Assembly (NCBI GenBank): GCA_963664285.2
Contig: CAXXNX010000057.1
Span: 1 to 64,000, forward strand
DNA: 64,000 bases
Reading direction: 5' to 3'
Origin: JAJCYL01 sp963664285
Lineage (GTDB): Bacteria > Bacteroidota > Bacteroidia > Cytophagales > Cyclobacteriaceae
Position 1 is the first letter of the stretch, and every line of letters starts with the position of its first letter. Under the pieces are notes generated by a model. That model ran no database searches. It had not been told where the DNA came from and saw nothing but the letters and a program-made list of their open reading frames with translations. Positions 7,683 through 16,779 of the stretch are shown here, piece after piece. The position numbers and the translations under genes are program-made.

Positions 7683-9303
7683 CCCGCATTATTCATAGGC
7701 CCCCAATTTTGGGATTAATAATGGGTTGCTAACTATTTTTGATTGGAGTGTATGTATTAATTTGAAGATCAACCAGGTTTCTGGATTTCAAAGGACATTA
7801 GAGCGTTTTTTTGTTAGAATTTTTCAATTTTCAGTCAAAGCTCTATTGTGTTCTTATGGAAGAACATTTTTTTGATTAAATCAAACTGTTTAACTGATCG
7901 GTCAGTTCACCGTAAGCAAATCGCCCAGCAGGTATTGATATCTAAAGGCTCTTGAGAATTGTATTGTCAATGATCTTTTCCTTTCTTTCAGGCACGCCCC
8001 AACCTTCATCAGGTAAAGCCGGATATTGTCCACTTGCCATCGTTTAGCAAAGTGGTGTTTTGTTTTGGCAATTAATAATTTAATCTGCCGGAACATTTCA
8101 TAACAGAGGGTAGCGATGATTAAACGCATGAAATTGGCCCAGTAGCGATGACAGGAAAGCCGGTCGGAATAAGTCATGTTTTTGAGTTCCTTTATTCGAT
8201 TTTCACTGGCATCACCTCGCTTGACATAAAAATCAAAGTAAATCTGTTGAGCGGTCATCGCTTCAAAGTTGCTCACAAAGTAACGGACATTCATTCCTTT
8301 TCCGGTAGACTCCACTTTGGCGTACAGCTTTTCAGAACGATCCCAGCTTTTGGCCTGGTAAGTAAACGGGCCAACAAACTCTTGATGTTTGATGATTTTT
8401 GAAGCATATTCCTTTTTTACTTCAATGATAGTCTGTTTGGTAAAAGTCTTTAAAACTTCATTACTGCTAATACCTAAACAAAATTGAAGGTCAAACTGCT
8501 TAGCTATCCGATAAAAAGATGCTCCTGAAAAGCCACTATCCGCTCGAATAAGGATCTTTACTGAGGGCAGTTTTTTTCTGATTTTAATGACAATCCTTTT
8601 CAATAAGGCCACAAACCATTTGTTGGAGTGACAATTGCCCGGACGTAGTACTGGTAAAATGACCTGACCGGTGTTCCCGTCCTTAAAGAACAACTCATGG
8701 TACATAGTCTGTCCATAATAGCCATTATACAAACTGAGTTGTTGGGATCCATGAGTAGGGTCATCGGTACCATCTACATCAATGATGATTTGACCAGTCT
8801 TCTCTTTCAACTCCTCTACATAACGGTCTACAAACCATTGACTCATCTGGTAGATCAGACTCCGATCGGCCTTGTTTTCAAATCGACTTAAAGTAGGCTG
8901 GGAACATAATCCGCTATCTAGTACTTTACGGATCACCGGATCCTCTCGGAGTTTTTGTTCGTCATTGCAATCCTGATAGCCCTGCATCATTAAAAACACC
9001 CGTTGGCGAAGCATTTCTTCATAAGTGTATTCGATAAAAAAGGGGTTTCGATAGTCAGGAATCAGTGCGGCGAAGCTTTTTAATAGACCAGTCTTTCTCT
9101 CTACTTTTTCACTTAACAATATCGCTCCGTCTGAGCTAATCGCTGATGCTGAAAAATCAAATTTAAAAGCTTGTTTTCCTCGATAAAATACGGTATCTTT
9201 TTCCTTATATTCAGGCATAAATTAATTGCTTATTTTGTTGTCTAACTATCTCAATATAAGCAATTTATGCCTGTTTTTTATTGTCTACTATGAATTTTTC
9301 GGG
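7683..9303 (-). mobile_element. IS1380-family element, copy 1 (1,621 bp)
   Basis: The ends are CCCGCATTATTCATAGG on the left and the complement of CCCGAAAAATTCATAG on the right, imperfect inverted repeats. It is flanked by TTAA at 7679-7682 and 9304-9307. It interrupts the gamma-glutamyltransferase gene; the interrupted codons rejoin as LLQALNMVEQ when one TTAA is removed. Confidence 0.95.
7902..9218 (-). CDS. IS1380-family transposase, copy 1
   Basis: 438 aa, intact. This is a DDE (RNase H-fold) transposase that cuts the element out and inserts it elsewhere. The N-terminus has the family-typical ISSDGAILL and KTGLLKSFAALIPDYRNP. The catalytic candidates are D147 in IIIDVDGTDD, D227 in LIRADSGF and E339 in GDASENRIKEL. 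The start codon is buried in an inverted repeat (see the copy at 10239-10300). A 219-bp non-coding tail follows the stop. Confidence 0.95.
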   Translation of the reverse strand: MPEYKEKDTVFYRGKQAFKFDFSASAISSDGAILLSEKVERKTGLLKSFAALIPDYRNPFFIEYTYEEMLRQRVFLMMQGYQDCNDEQKLREDPVIRKVLDSGLCSQPTLSRFENKADRSLIYQMSQWFVDRYVEELKEKTGQIIIDVDGTDDPTHGSQQLSLYNGYYGQTMYHELFFKDGNTGQVILPVLRPGNCHSNKWFVALLKRIVIKIRKKLPSVKILIRADSGFSGASFYRIAKQFDLQFCLGISSNEVLKTFTKQTIIEVKKEYASKIIKHQEFVGPFTYQAKSWDRSEKLYAKVESTGKGMNVRYFVSNFEAMTAQQIYFDFYVKRGDASENRIKELKNMTYSDRLSCHRYWANFMRLIIATLCYEMFRQIKLLIAKTKHHFAKRWQVDNIRLYLMKVGACLKERKRSLTIQFSRAFRYQYLLGDLLTVN

Positions 9304-10208
9304 TTAAGGGCTTGCAACAGAACCGGGCCTTGAACCCAGGTAGTTAACTTATAGACATCAATCCCTTTATAGTTCGTCATTACAGGTTCCTCAGTATACA
9401 CTTTCCAATCAGCCAAATCATTCATCGTAATTAAACCCCCTTGTTCCTGGCATCCTCTTACAAATTCTTCAGCGATATCGCCGGTATAAAACCTTTTGTA
9501 TGCCGAATAGATTGCCTCTTTTCTCGATTTACCCCCATTAAGCGCATTAGCTTCCTCTTCAACCAACTTGTTTAGCACACTATACAGATCTTGTTGGACA
9601 AAAACCTCTCCAGGATAAGGGGTTTCTTTTTCCTCTCCCTGATGAGTCAGGAAAACCTCCTTAGAATATGGCCATTCTTTTAGCATATCAACATTGGCAT
9701 CTATCCTACTGATTGCCTGCGCCTCAATAGGATAACCTTTCGCCATTTCAATAGCCGGGGTTAGTACCTGTTTCAGACTCATGGTCCCGTACTCAGCCAA
9801 CATGGTCATTAGACCTCCGGGAGTTCCTGGCGTTACAGCTGCTAAGGGGCCAAACTGAGGTGGATATTGATACCCCTTACTTTTATAAAAATCGGCAGTT
9901 GCGCCACTTGGAGCAACGCCAAGTGCGTTTATTCCAATTACTTTTTTGGTATTTGGATTGTAAATCAATGCTTGTGTCTCGCCTCCCCAACTCAATACAT
10001 CCCACATGGTACATGTTGCTGCCAACATGGCGCAAGCAGCATCAACAGCGTTTCCACCCCGGTTGAAGATCATAGCGCCAGCAGTCGCACCGAGCGGCTT
10101 CCCTGTAATTGCTAACCAATGTTTAGCGTGGAGGACGGGTTTCTGAGTTCTTTGAGCAAATGCACTTGCTGACACGAGAATCAACAATACAAATACTGTG
10201 ATCGTTAA
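9304..10208 (-). pseudogene. gamma-glutamyltransferase, N-terminal part (split by two IS)
   Basis: The minus strand carries a signal peptide (VFVLLILVSASAFAQ) and then the large-subunit start of the family: HWLAITGKPLGATAGAMIF, GGNAVDAACAMLAATC, and GGLMTMLAEYGTMSLKQV. It ends QGPVLLQALN at copy 1 of the IS. The original first codons (ATG AAA TAC TTA) are on the far side of copy 2, at 11842-11830. From the IS side, a 26-codon leader in the element end reads in frame into the signal peptide, so a hybrid N-terminus is possible. The protein cannot be completed because of copy 1. Confidence 0.88.
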
Positions 10209-10238
10209 CCCGAAAAATTCATAGTAGACAATAAAAAA

Positions 10239-10300
10239 CAGGCATAAATTGCTTATATTGAGATAGTTAGACAACAAAATAAGCAATTAATTTATGCCTG
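10239..10300 (+). promoter_or_regulatory. hairpin enclosing the IS1380 transposase start codon
   Basis: CAGGCATAAATT plus GCTTAT (10239-10256) is complementary to 10279-10300 with a 4-nt bulge. The ATG at 10294 lies inside the right arm. Transcripts started outside the element would fold over the start; those started inside would not. The same arrangement is present in all full-length copies. Confidence 0.6.
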
Positions 10301-11610
10301 AATATAAGGAAAAAGATACCGTATTTTATCGAGGAAAACAAGCTTTTAAATTTGATTTTTCAGCATCAGCGATTAGCTCAGACGGAGCGATATTGTTAAG
10401 TGAAAAAGTAGAGAGAAAGACTGGTCTATTAAAAAGCTTCGCCGCACTGATTCCTGACTATCGAAACCCCTTTTTTATCGAATACACTTATGAAGAAATG
10501 CTTCGCCAACGGGTGTTTTTAATGATGCAGGGCTATCAGGATTGCAATGACGAACAAAAACTCCGAGAGGATCCGGTGATCCGTAAAGTACTAGATAGCG
10601 GATTATGTTCCCAGCCTACTTTAAGTCGATTTGAAAACAAGGCCGATCGGAGTCTGATCTACCAGATGAGTCAATGGTTTGTAGACCGTTATGTAGAGGA
10701 GTTGAAAGAGAAGACTGGTCAAATCATCATTGATGTAGATGGTACCGATGACCCTACTCATGGATCCCAACAACTCAGTTTGTATAATGGCTATTATGGA
10801 CAGACTATGTACCATGAGTTGTTCTTTAAGGACGGGAACACCGGTCAGGTCATTTTACCAGTACTACGTCCGGGCAATTGTCACTCCAACAAATGGTTTG
10901 TGGCCTTATTGAAAAGGATTGTCATTAAAATCAGAAAAAAACTGCCCTCAGTAAAGATCCTTATTCGAGCGGATAGTGGCTTTTCAGGAGCATCTTTTTA
11001 TCGGATAGCTAAGCAGTTTGACCTTCAATTTTGTTTAGGTATTAGTAGTAATGAAGTTTTAAAGACTTTTACCAAACAGACTATCATTGAAGTAAAAAAG
11101 GAATATGCTTCAAAAATCATCAAACATCAAGAGTTTGTTGGCCCGTTTACTTACCAGGCCAAAAGCTGGGATCGTTCTGAAAAGCTGTACGCCAAAGTGG
11201 AGTCTACCGGAAAAGGAATGAATGTCCGTTACTTTGTGAGCAACTTTGAAGCGATGACCGCTCAACAGATTTACTTTGATTTTTATGTCAAGCGAGGTGA
11301 TGCCAGTGAAAATCGAATAAAGGAACTCAAAAACATGACTTATTCCGACCGGCTTTCCTGTCATCGCTACTGGGCCAATTTCATGCGTTTAATCATCGCT
11401 ACCCTCTGTTATGAAATGTTCCGGCAGATTAAATTATTAATTGCCAAAACAAAACACCACTTTGCTAAACGATGGCAAGTGGACAATATCCGGCTTTACC
11501 TGATGAAGGTTGGGGCGTGCCTGAAAGAAAGGAAAAGATCATTGACAATACAATTCTCAAGAGCCTTTAGATATCAATACCTGCTGGGCGATTTGCTTAC
11601 GGTGAACTGA
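10294..11610 (+). CDS. IS1380-family transposase, copy 2
   Basis: 438 aa, identical to copy 1 in protein sequence. All three catalytic acidic residues are present, so it is potentially active. It begins 85 bp inside the left end; no strong Shine-Dalgarno is visible, as is usual in Bacteroidota. Confidence 0.95.
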   Translation: MPEYKEKDTVFYRGKQAFKFDFSASAISSDGAILLSEKVERKTGLLKSFAALIPDYRNPFFIEYTYEEMLRQRVFLMMQGYQDCNDEQKLREDPVIRKVLDSGLCSQPTLSRFENKADRSLIYQMSQWFVDRYVEELKEKTGQIIIDVDGTDDPTHGSQQLSLYNGYYGQTMYHELFFKDGNTGQVILPVLRPGNCHSNKWFVALLKRIVIKIRKKLPSVKILIRADSGFSGASFYRIAKQFDLQFCLGISSNEVLKTFTKQTIIEVKKEYASKIIKHQEFVGPFTYQAKSWDRSEKLYAKVESTGKGMNVRYFVSNFEAMTAQQIYFDFYVKRGDASENRIKELKNMTYSDRLSCHRYWANFMRLIIATLCYEMFRQIKLLIAKTKHHFAKRWQVDNIRLYLMKVGACLKERKRSLTIQFSRAFRYQYLLGDLLTVN

Positions 11611-11930
11611 CCGATCAGTTAAACAGTTTAGTTTAATCAAAAAAATGTTCTTCCATAAGAACACAATAGAGCTTTGACTGAAAATTGAAAAATTCTAACA
11701 AAAAAACGCTCTAATGTCCTTTGAAATCCAGAAACCTGGTTGATCTTCAAATTAATACATACACTCCAATCAAAAATAGTTAGCAACCCATTATTAATCC
11801 CAAAATTGGTGGCCTATGAATAATGCGGGTTAAGTATTTCATAAGTCGAAAATTTAGCCCAATAAATTTACTAAAGTCCCACAAGGACATAGTGCCACTG
11901 GTAAAAAAGAGTGGTTAAATGTTCTAACAA

Positions 11931-12836
11931 TCAGGCAGGTACTTTCGCAGTATATAATTCTTGCTGTAGCTGTTTGGCTGTCTTTGATGAGTTATCATGA
12001 CTCCATCCGGGCGCATCAAAAATATACCTTAACTTATCAATCAACCGAGGGCTTTTTTTCATGTCTTCCCAGATACTCTTGAATTCGTGTGTATTGGCCT
12101 CAATTGGACTCTTAGTTTTAGGTCCATGAACAACACCAAATTTGAATTTTACATCCTTCATGACAGGCTGGTAAGTGCCGAAAATCTTATCCCAAATAAT
12201 CAACATTCCACCGTGATTCCGATCTAGGTACTCGACATTACTACTATGATGCACCTGATGAATGTAAGGGGTATTAAATACCTTTTCGTACCAACCTAGC
12301 GACGGAACCAATTGTGAGTGGAGAAAAAACTGGTATGCAGCATTTATAATTAAAGCCGTCCCAACCATCACCGGTTCAAAACCAACTAATGGCATCCATA
12401 ACCAAAAGATGGGTTTATAAAATGTAATGAACCATCCGTTACGTATGGAGATACCCAGGTTAAAGTTATCAGCATTATGGTGAGGGATATGAGCAGCCCA
12501 CAGTAGTCTTATATTGTGGCTTAGTCGATGGTGCCAATAAAAATTGAAGTCATCAAGGATGAGTGCAATGACCCATATATACCAAGACCAGCCCAACGTC
12601 TCATAGCCAAGAAATTGGAGTCTGAATTCTTTAAAGGACTCAAAAATAACAATAAAAATACCTAGTGCCCAGACTTTAGTAAACGAGGCTATTAAGGTAG
12701 CTCCCATTGCTATCACAAAACTTGACGCAGTTTCTTTTAGGCTGTATAAATCGCGAGCTCTGAGGTACTCGATAACAATGAGTGCAATTAAGAAGGGATA
12801 TAGGTATTTTATAAAAGGAGTTATTGGTAAATCCAT
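11931..12836 (-). CDS. sterol desaturase/fatty acid hydroxylase family protein
   Basis: 301 aa, an integral membrane di-iron hydroxylase. The conserved histidine clusters are HHRLSH (102-107), HIPHH (116-120) and HQVHH (193-197), with NHGG at 207-210, matching the FA_hydroxylase family. Four to five membrane spans surround them. Substrates in the family range from sterols to lipid A and carotenoids; the sequence does not tell which. The frame is intact, the C-terminus is soluble. It sits between the disrupted gamma-glutamyltransferase and the divergently transcribed Wzi gene, with a 206-bp shared upstream region. Confidence 0.85.
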   Translation of the reverse strand: MDLPITPFIKYLYPFLIALIVIEYLRARDLYSLKETASSFVIAMGATLIASFTKVWALGIFIVIFESFKEFRLQFLGYETLGWSWYIWVIALILDDFNFYWHHRLSHNIRLLWAAHIPHHNADNFNLGISIRNGWFITFYKPIFWLWMPLVGFEPVMVGTALIINAAYQFFLHSQLVPSLGWYEKVFNTPYIHQVHHSSNVEYLDRNHGGMLIIWDKIFGTYQPVMKDVKFKFGVVHGPKTKSPIEANTHEFKSIWEDMKKSPRLIDKLRYIFDAPGWSHDNSSKTAKQLQQELYTAKVPA

Positions 12837-13042
12837 ATACGGTTAGGTAATGATATTAAGCTGAAGCTCTAAAACTAAGCATAACCGCTGAAATACCAAT
12901 GCCTACAGGTTACCTTTCAAAATGTTATTTGAGTTCAATAGTAAATAAATGAAACTGGCTATTGATTATTTTATATAGAACGCCGGAATTTAACCATCGG
13001 GAACACTTTCTATCGATTATAATTGCAGACAAATAAATTACC

Positions 13043-14674
13043 ATGAAACATTGCCTGTTCATGCTGATTAATCTGGCGCTATCACAATTTGGATATAGCC
13101 AGGGAGTAATAGCGGTCAATGACTACATTCGGGATTATGCCAGGTTACTTGAAGTCCAGGGTAAATCGGTAAATAATCCTATTATATTTCACTCCAACCA
13201 AAGGGAGATATGGCAATATGACTCCATACCTGAAGACAGCCTTGGTGCCTGGCAAGCACAACTTAGATACTATAAAGACTCAAAGGAGAAAGGTCTAAAC
13301 ATTTATGCTTTGAGCCCCAGAATAGACTACACTTATAATTCCAAGTATTCGCGCACTTATAATGATGGACCTTTCTGGAGTGGCCGTGGTTCAACTGTTG
13401 GACTTAATGCAGGTTTGAAAGTAAAGTGGGGACCAATAACTGGGATTCTTTATCCAAATTTTTACAATGCTCAAAACAAGCATTTTCATACTCAGTCACC
13501 AGGAGAAACCGGCCTGAATCCCAGACAAGACGATTTGAATTATCAACTGTCAAATCAAATTGATTGGGTTCAAATTTTTGGTTTTGATTCCTTTAGTAAA
13601 TTTGATTGGGGTCAAAGTAATATATCAGCCGTATTTGGACCGGTTAAGATAAAGTTCGGTACAGAAAATATGTGGTGGGGTCCAAGTATTTCAAATCCCA
13701 TCATGATGAGCAATACCGCGCCTGGTTTTCCTCATCTGAATGTAGGTACAGCTCAGCCGATTAGGACAAAATATGGAGACTTTGAATTCAACTCTATATG
13801 GGGCCAATTGGGAGAATCAGATTATTTCGAAAATATTCCCTCTAGTGATAAAAGATATATTGTTGGGCTAACTTTTGGCTATAGACCAAGCTTTTTAGAA
13901 TTTATGAGAGGATTCTCGATTGGTTTAGGTAGAATACTATATAGGGATTGGCCAAACGGAGGGCTCGAATTCGGAGATATATTTCTTGGTTTGAAGAAAG
14001 TTGATCCAACTGCTACAGTTACTTCATCTGGGGCAGTTAATGCTGATACAGACCAATACTTATCATTGGATTTAAGATGGTTCTTTGAAGAATCAGGAGC
14101 TGAATTTTACTTCGAATGGGTTAGAAATGACTTTCAGGAACAGGAACATGGCAGTTTCTTTACCCTAGGGTTACAGAAGTCATTTAAGTCAGCATTAGCA
14201 ATCTACCGATTTGGTTTGGAACATACATCACTGGCCACCACTAGAACCAGAGAAATTACGGATTCTGGTGACATTTATACTCACCCAGTAATCAGACAAG
14301 GTTTCACCCATGAGGGCCAGCTACTGGGCGCCCCTATCGGACCTGGTTCAAAAAGTCAATTGTTAAGAATCGGCAGATTCAACGAAAAGGGTAAATTAGG
14401 TTTTTCTATCAATCGGATTCGTTTCAATGACAATTACTTTTGGAGAAGATATGGACCCCCAGGCGATTTTCTAAGGCATGATGTGGAGTGGAATTTTGGA
14501 CTAGAGGCTGTCCGCTTTTTTAAGAATTACGAATTTTTGGGGAAGTTCATTTATTCCAGACGAATGAACTGGCATTTTTACCATAATCTTGATGTCAATA
14601 ACTTTCAGTTACTCACCAGTATCAAATGGCATATTACCGACAAACCCATTTTCTCTTTATTCAATAAGAACTAA
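13043..14674 (+). CDS. Wzi-family capsule assembly/outer-membrane protein
   Basis: 543 aa with a short signal peptide (MKHCLFMLINLALSQFGYSQ). The body is the Wzi-type beta-barrel: GPFWSGRGSTVGLNAGLKVK, a region with WGQSNISAVFGPVKIKFGTE and NMWWGPSISNPIMMSNTAPG, and amphipathic strands to the C-terminal aromatic residues. In E. coli, Wzi anchors capsule at the surface; Bacteroidota relatives accompany exopolysaccharide genes, which fits the three glycosyltransferase genes next to it. It ends immediately before the next ATG, so translation is likely coupled. Confidence 0.85.
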   Translation: MKHCLFMLINLALSQFGYSQGVIAVNDYIRDYARLLEVQGKSVNNPIIFHSNQREIWQYDSIPEDSLGAWQAQLRYYKDSKEKGLNIYALSPRIDYTYNSKYSRTYNDGPFWSGRGSTVGLNAGLKVKWGPITGILYPNFYNAQNKHFHTQSPGETGLNPRQDDLNYQLSNQIDWVQIFGFDSFSKFDWGQSNISAVFGPVKIKFGTENMWWGPSISNPIMMSNTAPGFPHLNVGTAQPIRTKYGDFEFNSIWGQLGESDYFENIPSSDKRYIVGLTFGYRPSFLEFMRGFSIGLGRILYRDWPNGGLEFGDIFLGLKKVDPTATVTSSGAVNADTDQYLSLDLRWFFEESGAEFYFEWVRNDFQEQEHGSFFTLGLQKSFKSALAIYRFGLEHTSLATTRTREITDSGDIYTHPVIRQGFTHEGQLLGAPIGPGSKSQLLRIGRFNEKGKLGFSINRIRFNDNYFWRRYGPPGDFLRHDVEWNFGLEAVRFFKNYEFLGKFIYSRRMNWHFYHNLDVNNFQLLTSIKWHITDKPIFSLFNKN

Positions 14675-16051
14675 ATGTTTAGTCAATTTATTCCTGAGAA
14701 TAAAAACGTCATTAAGGTCACGTTGCCCTGGTTGCTTCTGTTCCTCTTTCTGAATACAACATACTACGAGGATGGGGATATCAATGCTTTTTCACGGTAT
14801 GCGGCTATGCGTTCAATGAGCATTGAAGGGAACTTTCAAATTGACAACATTAAAAACTGGTCAATGGACTGGTCCCAAGCCTCCAATGGACATTACTATT
14901 CCAATAAGGCTCCGGGACCAATGCTCATTGGCTTTCCTGTTTTCTGGTTGATCGACCATATCAAACTCCTTGCAGAAAAAGATTTTAAATACAAGGACAA
15001 GAAAACCATTGGTTATGAACACAAAGTAATCATGCCCCTATTATTCCAAATAATACCCTTATGTATTCTCACTTTCCTCATTGCAAGATACCTTATGTCC
15101 ACAGGTGTCAGCAATATTGGGATAACGTTTACAATCATAGCCATCCTTTTTGGAAATACAGCATCATTACTTATGACTACCTGGTTTGGGCATGGTTTTG
15201 CTGCTTGTCTGGTACTAGGACTGTTGTTGTCGCTATTGTACAAGAAATGGTCACTGAGCGGTTTGCTACTAGGTTTCTCGATTCTATCAGATTATAGTGT
15301 TGGCTTATTAATCCCTGGTCTAATACTCTATCTGATCTACTTAGAACAACTAAACCGAAAGGTCATTTTTAGCATTGTCCTTGGAGGAGTTGTCCCGGGG
15401 ATTTTGTGGCTATGGTATCACTGGACAAATTTCGGAGGTCCTTTTTCTCTTCCGAATATGTACCAAAATCCGAAATTCGGAGGTGACTCAATGGCGAATC
15501 AGTTTCATTTCTTTCCCATTCCATATTTCATGCTTGTTCTCCTATTTGGAGATGAACGCGGCCTGCTGTTCACACAACCGTGGATACTGACATCAATTGC
15601 TACCGGATGTTGGTACCTCTACAAGAACAGACTCGACGGCCATGATAAAGCCCTGTTTTCAGCTGTTTTATTAACCTTCTTTCTACTCTTAATTATGAAC
15701 GCGGCTTTTACTGGCTGGCATGGTGGCTCAACTCCTGGTCCGAGATACTTGAGTGTTATACTCCCGGTCTTCGGCATTTTGATTGGGTTGATTTACGACA
15801 AGATATCTCCAATGGTTCGTCATGTATTGTGGGTATCCCTTGCAGTAAGTGTAGTATTTGGTGGGTTAGTCTACAGCACCACAATACTTGCTTATGAATA
15901 TTTTACTATTTGGACCTGGCTGCTCGATTATCTTAAAGCTGGAAAGGGAGACGAATCGAGGGTAGTAATTTATTTTCTATCCTTTTTTGCAGTTACTGTT
16001 TTTGTCTTTAAAATAAACTTGAGGGCTACTATTGCAGATATTTATACTTAG
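14675..16051 (+). CDS. GT-C type membrane glycosyltransferase-like protein
   Basis: 458 aa, strongly hydrophobic with about 10-12 predicted spans. After the first span it has the GT-C-like acidic loop YYEDGDINAFSRYAAMRSM and a SNKAPGPMLIGFP motif. Related proteins (PMT/ArnT-like) move sugars from lipid-linked donors on the periplasmic face. The start codon directly abuts the Wzi stop, so it is in the same operon. Its last 23 bases overlap the convergent GT2 gene. It might instead be an uncharacterised polymerase; acceptor and donor are unknown. Confidence 0.7.
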   Translation: MFSQFIPENKNVIKVTLPWLLLFLFLNTTYYEDGDINAFSRYAAMRSMSIEGNFQIDNIKNWSMDWSQASNGHYYSNKAPGPMLIGFPVFWLIDHIKLLAEKDFKYKDKKTIGYEHKVIMPLLFQIIPLCILTFLIARYLMSTGVSNIGITFTIIAILFGNTASLLMTTWFGHGFAACLVLGLLLSLLYKKWSLSGLLLGFSILSDYSVGLLIPGLILYLIYLEQLNRKVIFSIVLGGVVPGILWLWYHWTNFGGPFSLPNMYQNPKFGGDSMANQFHFFPIPYFMLVLLFGDERGLLFTQPWILTSIATGCWYLYKNRLDGHDKALFSAVLLTFFLLLIMNAAFTGWHGGSTPGPRYLSVILPVFGILIGLIYDKISPMVRHVLWVSLAVSVVFGGLVYSTTILAYEYFTIWTWLLDYLKAGKGDESRVVIYFLSFFAVTVFVFKINLRATIADIYT

Positions 16052-16766
16052 CAACTCCCCAAACAGATAGCCTGTATTGCCAAGCCGTCAAAAGTACTCC
16101 AAAACCATATTTCACGGATCTGGTGAAATTGATAGAAGAAGCTTCCGGGAAATATTTCGCCGGGCAGCTTATCTCACCGAAACGGAATTTCTTAAAATGC
16201 AATTGCGCAATCATCTGATTATCAAATACGAAATCGTCACTATTCAGGTCCAATTTAATGCTGCGCACTGCCTCTGCTGAAAAGGCCCTGTAACCCGTAT
16301 GATATTCACTTAACTTCAGGTTTAAAAGCCAGTTTTCAACTAATGTCAGGACGCGGTTTGCAATGTACTTGTACAAGGGCATTCCACCCTTCAATGCGCC
16401 CTTACCAAGTATTCTCGACGCTAATACTACATCATATACCCCAGAACTTATCATGGCCCCCATCACCGGAATTAACTTTGGCTCATACTGATAGTCTGGA
16501 TGTAACATTATAATTATATCCGCATTCAGTTTTATAGCCTCTGAATAGCAAGTTTTCTGATTGCCGCCATATCCACGGTTTTCGTCGTGACGAAAAGCTT
16601 TTATCCCCAATCTCCTGGCCAGTTCAAAAGTCCTGTCTGTGCTATAGTCGTCGACCAGGATAAAGTCATCAACACATCCTTCAGGTACCGCACTGATGGT
16701 TTGTTCTAAGGTCTTTTCAGCGTTATAGGCAGGTAGTATAACAATTACCTTCTTACCGGAAAGCAT
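16029..16766 (-). CDS. family 2 glycosyltransferase (polyprenyl-phosphate sugar synthase type)
   Basis: 245 aa with a GT-A fold: VIVILPAYNAEKTLEQTI at the N-terminus, DDYSTDRT (nucleotide-binding Asp), LHPDYQYEP as the metal-binding region, and GYRAFSAEAV typical of dolichol-phosphate mannosyltransferase-like enzymes. There is no long membrane domain. It would make a lipid-linked sugar, a suitable donor for the neighbouring GT-C protein. It lies 13 bp downstream of the cellulose-synthase-like gene on the same strand, so the two are probably one unit. Confidence 0.82.
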   Translation of the reverse strand: MLSGKKVIVILPAYNAEKTLEQTISAVPEGCVDDFILVDDYSTDRTFELARRLGIKAFRHDENRGYGGNQKTCYSEAIKLNADIIIMLHPDYQYEPKLIPVMGAMISSGVYDVVLASRILGKGALKGGMPLYKYIANRVLTLVENWLLNLKLSEYHTGYRAFSAEAVRSIKLDLNSDDFVFDNQMIAQLHFKKFRFGEISCPAKYFPEASSINFTRSVKYGFGVLLTAWQYRLSVWGVAKYKYLQ

Positions 16767-16779
16767 AGGTAATCTTTAA

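Larger units (their letters stand above)
10209..11829 (+). mobile_element. IS1380-family element, copy 2 (1,621 bp)
   Basis: It is in opposite orientation to copy 1 and virtually identical. It is flanked by TTAA at 10205-10208 and 11830-11833. It sits inside the fourth codon of the gamma-glutamyltransferase signal peptide (tac-TTA-Acg). Confidence 0.95.

Noticed and set aside
8148..8402. 84-codon and 64-codon frames inside each IS1380 copy
   Set aside because: They are antisense to the transposase and occur only because the element is repeated; no independent support.
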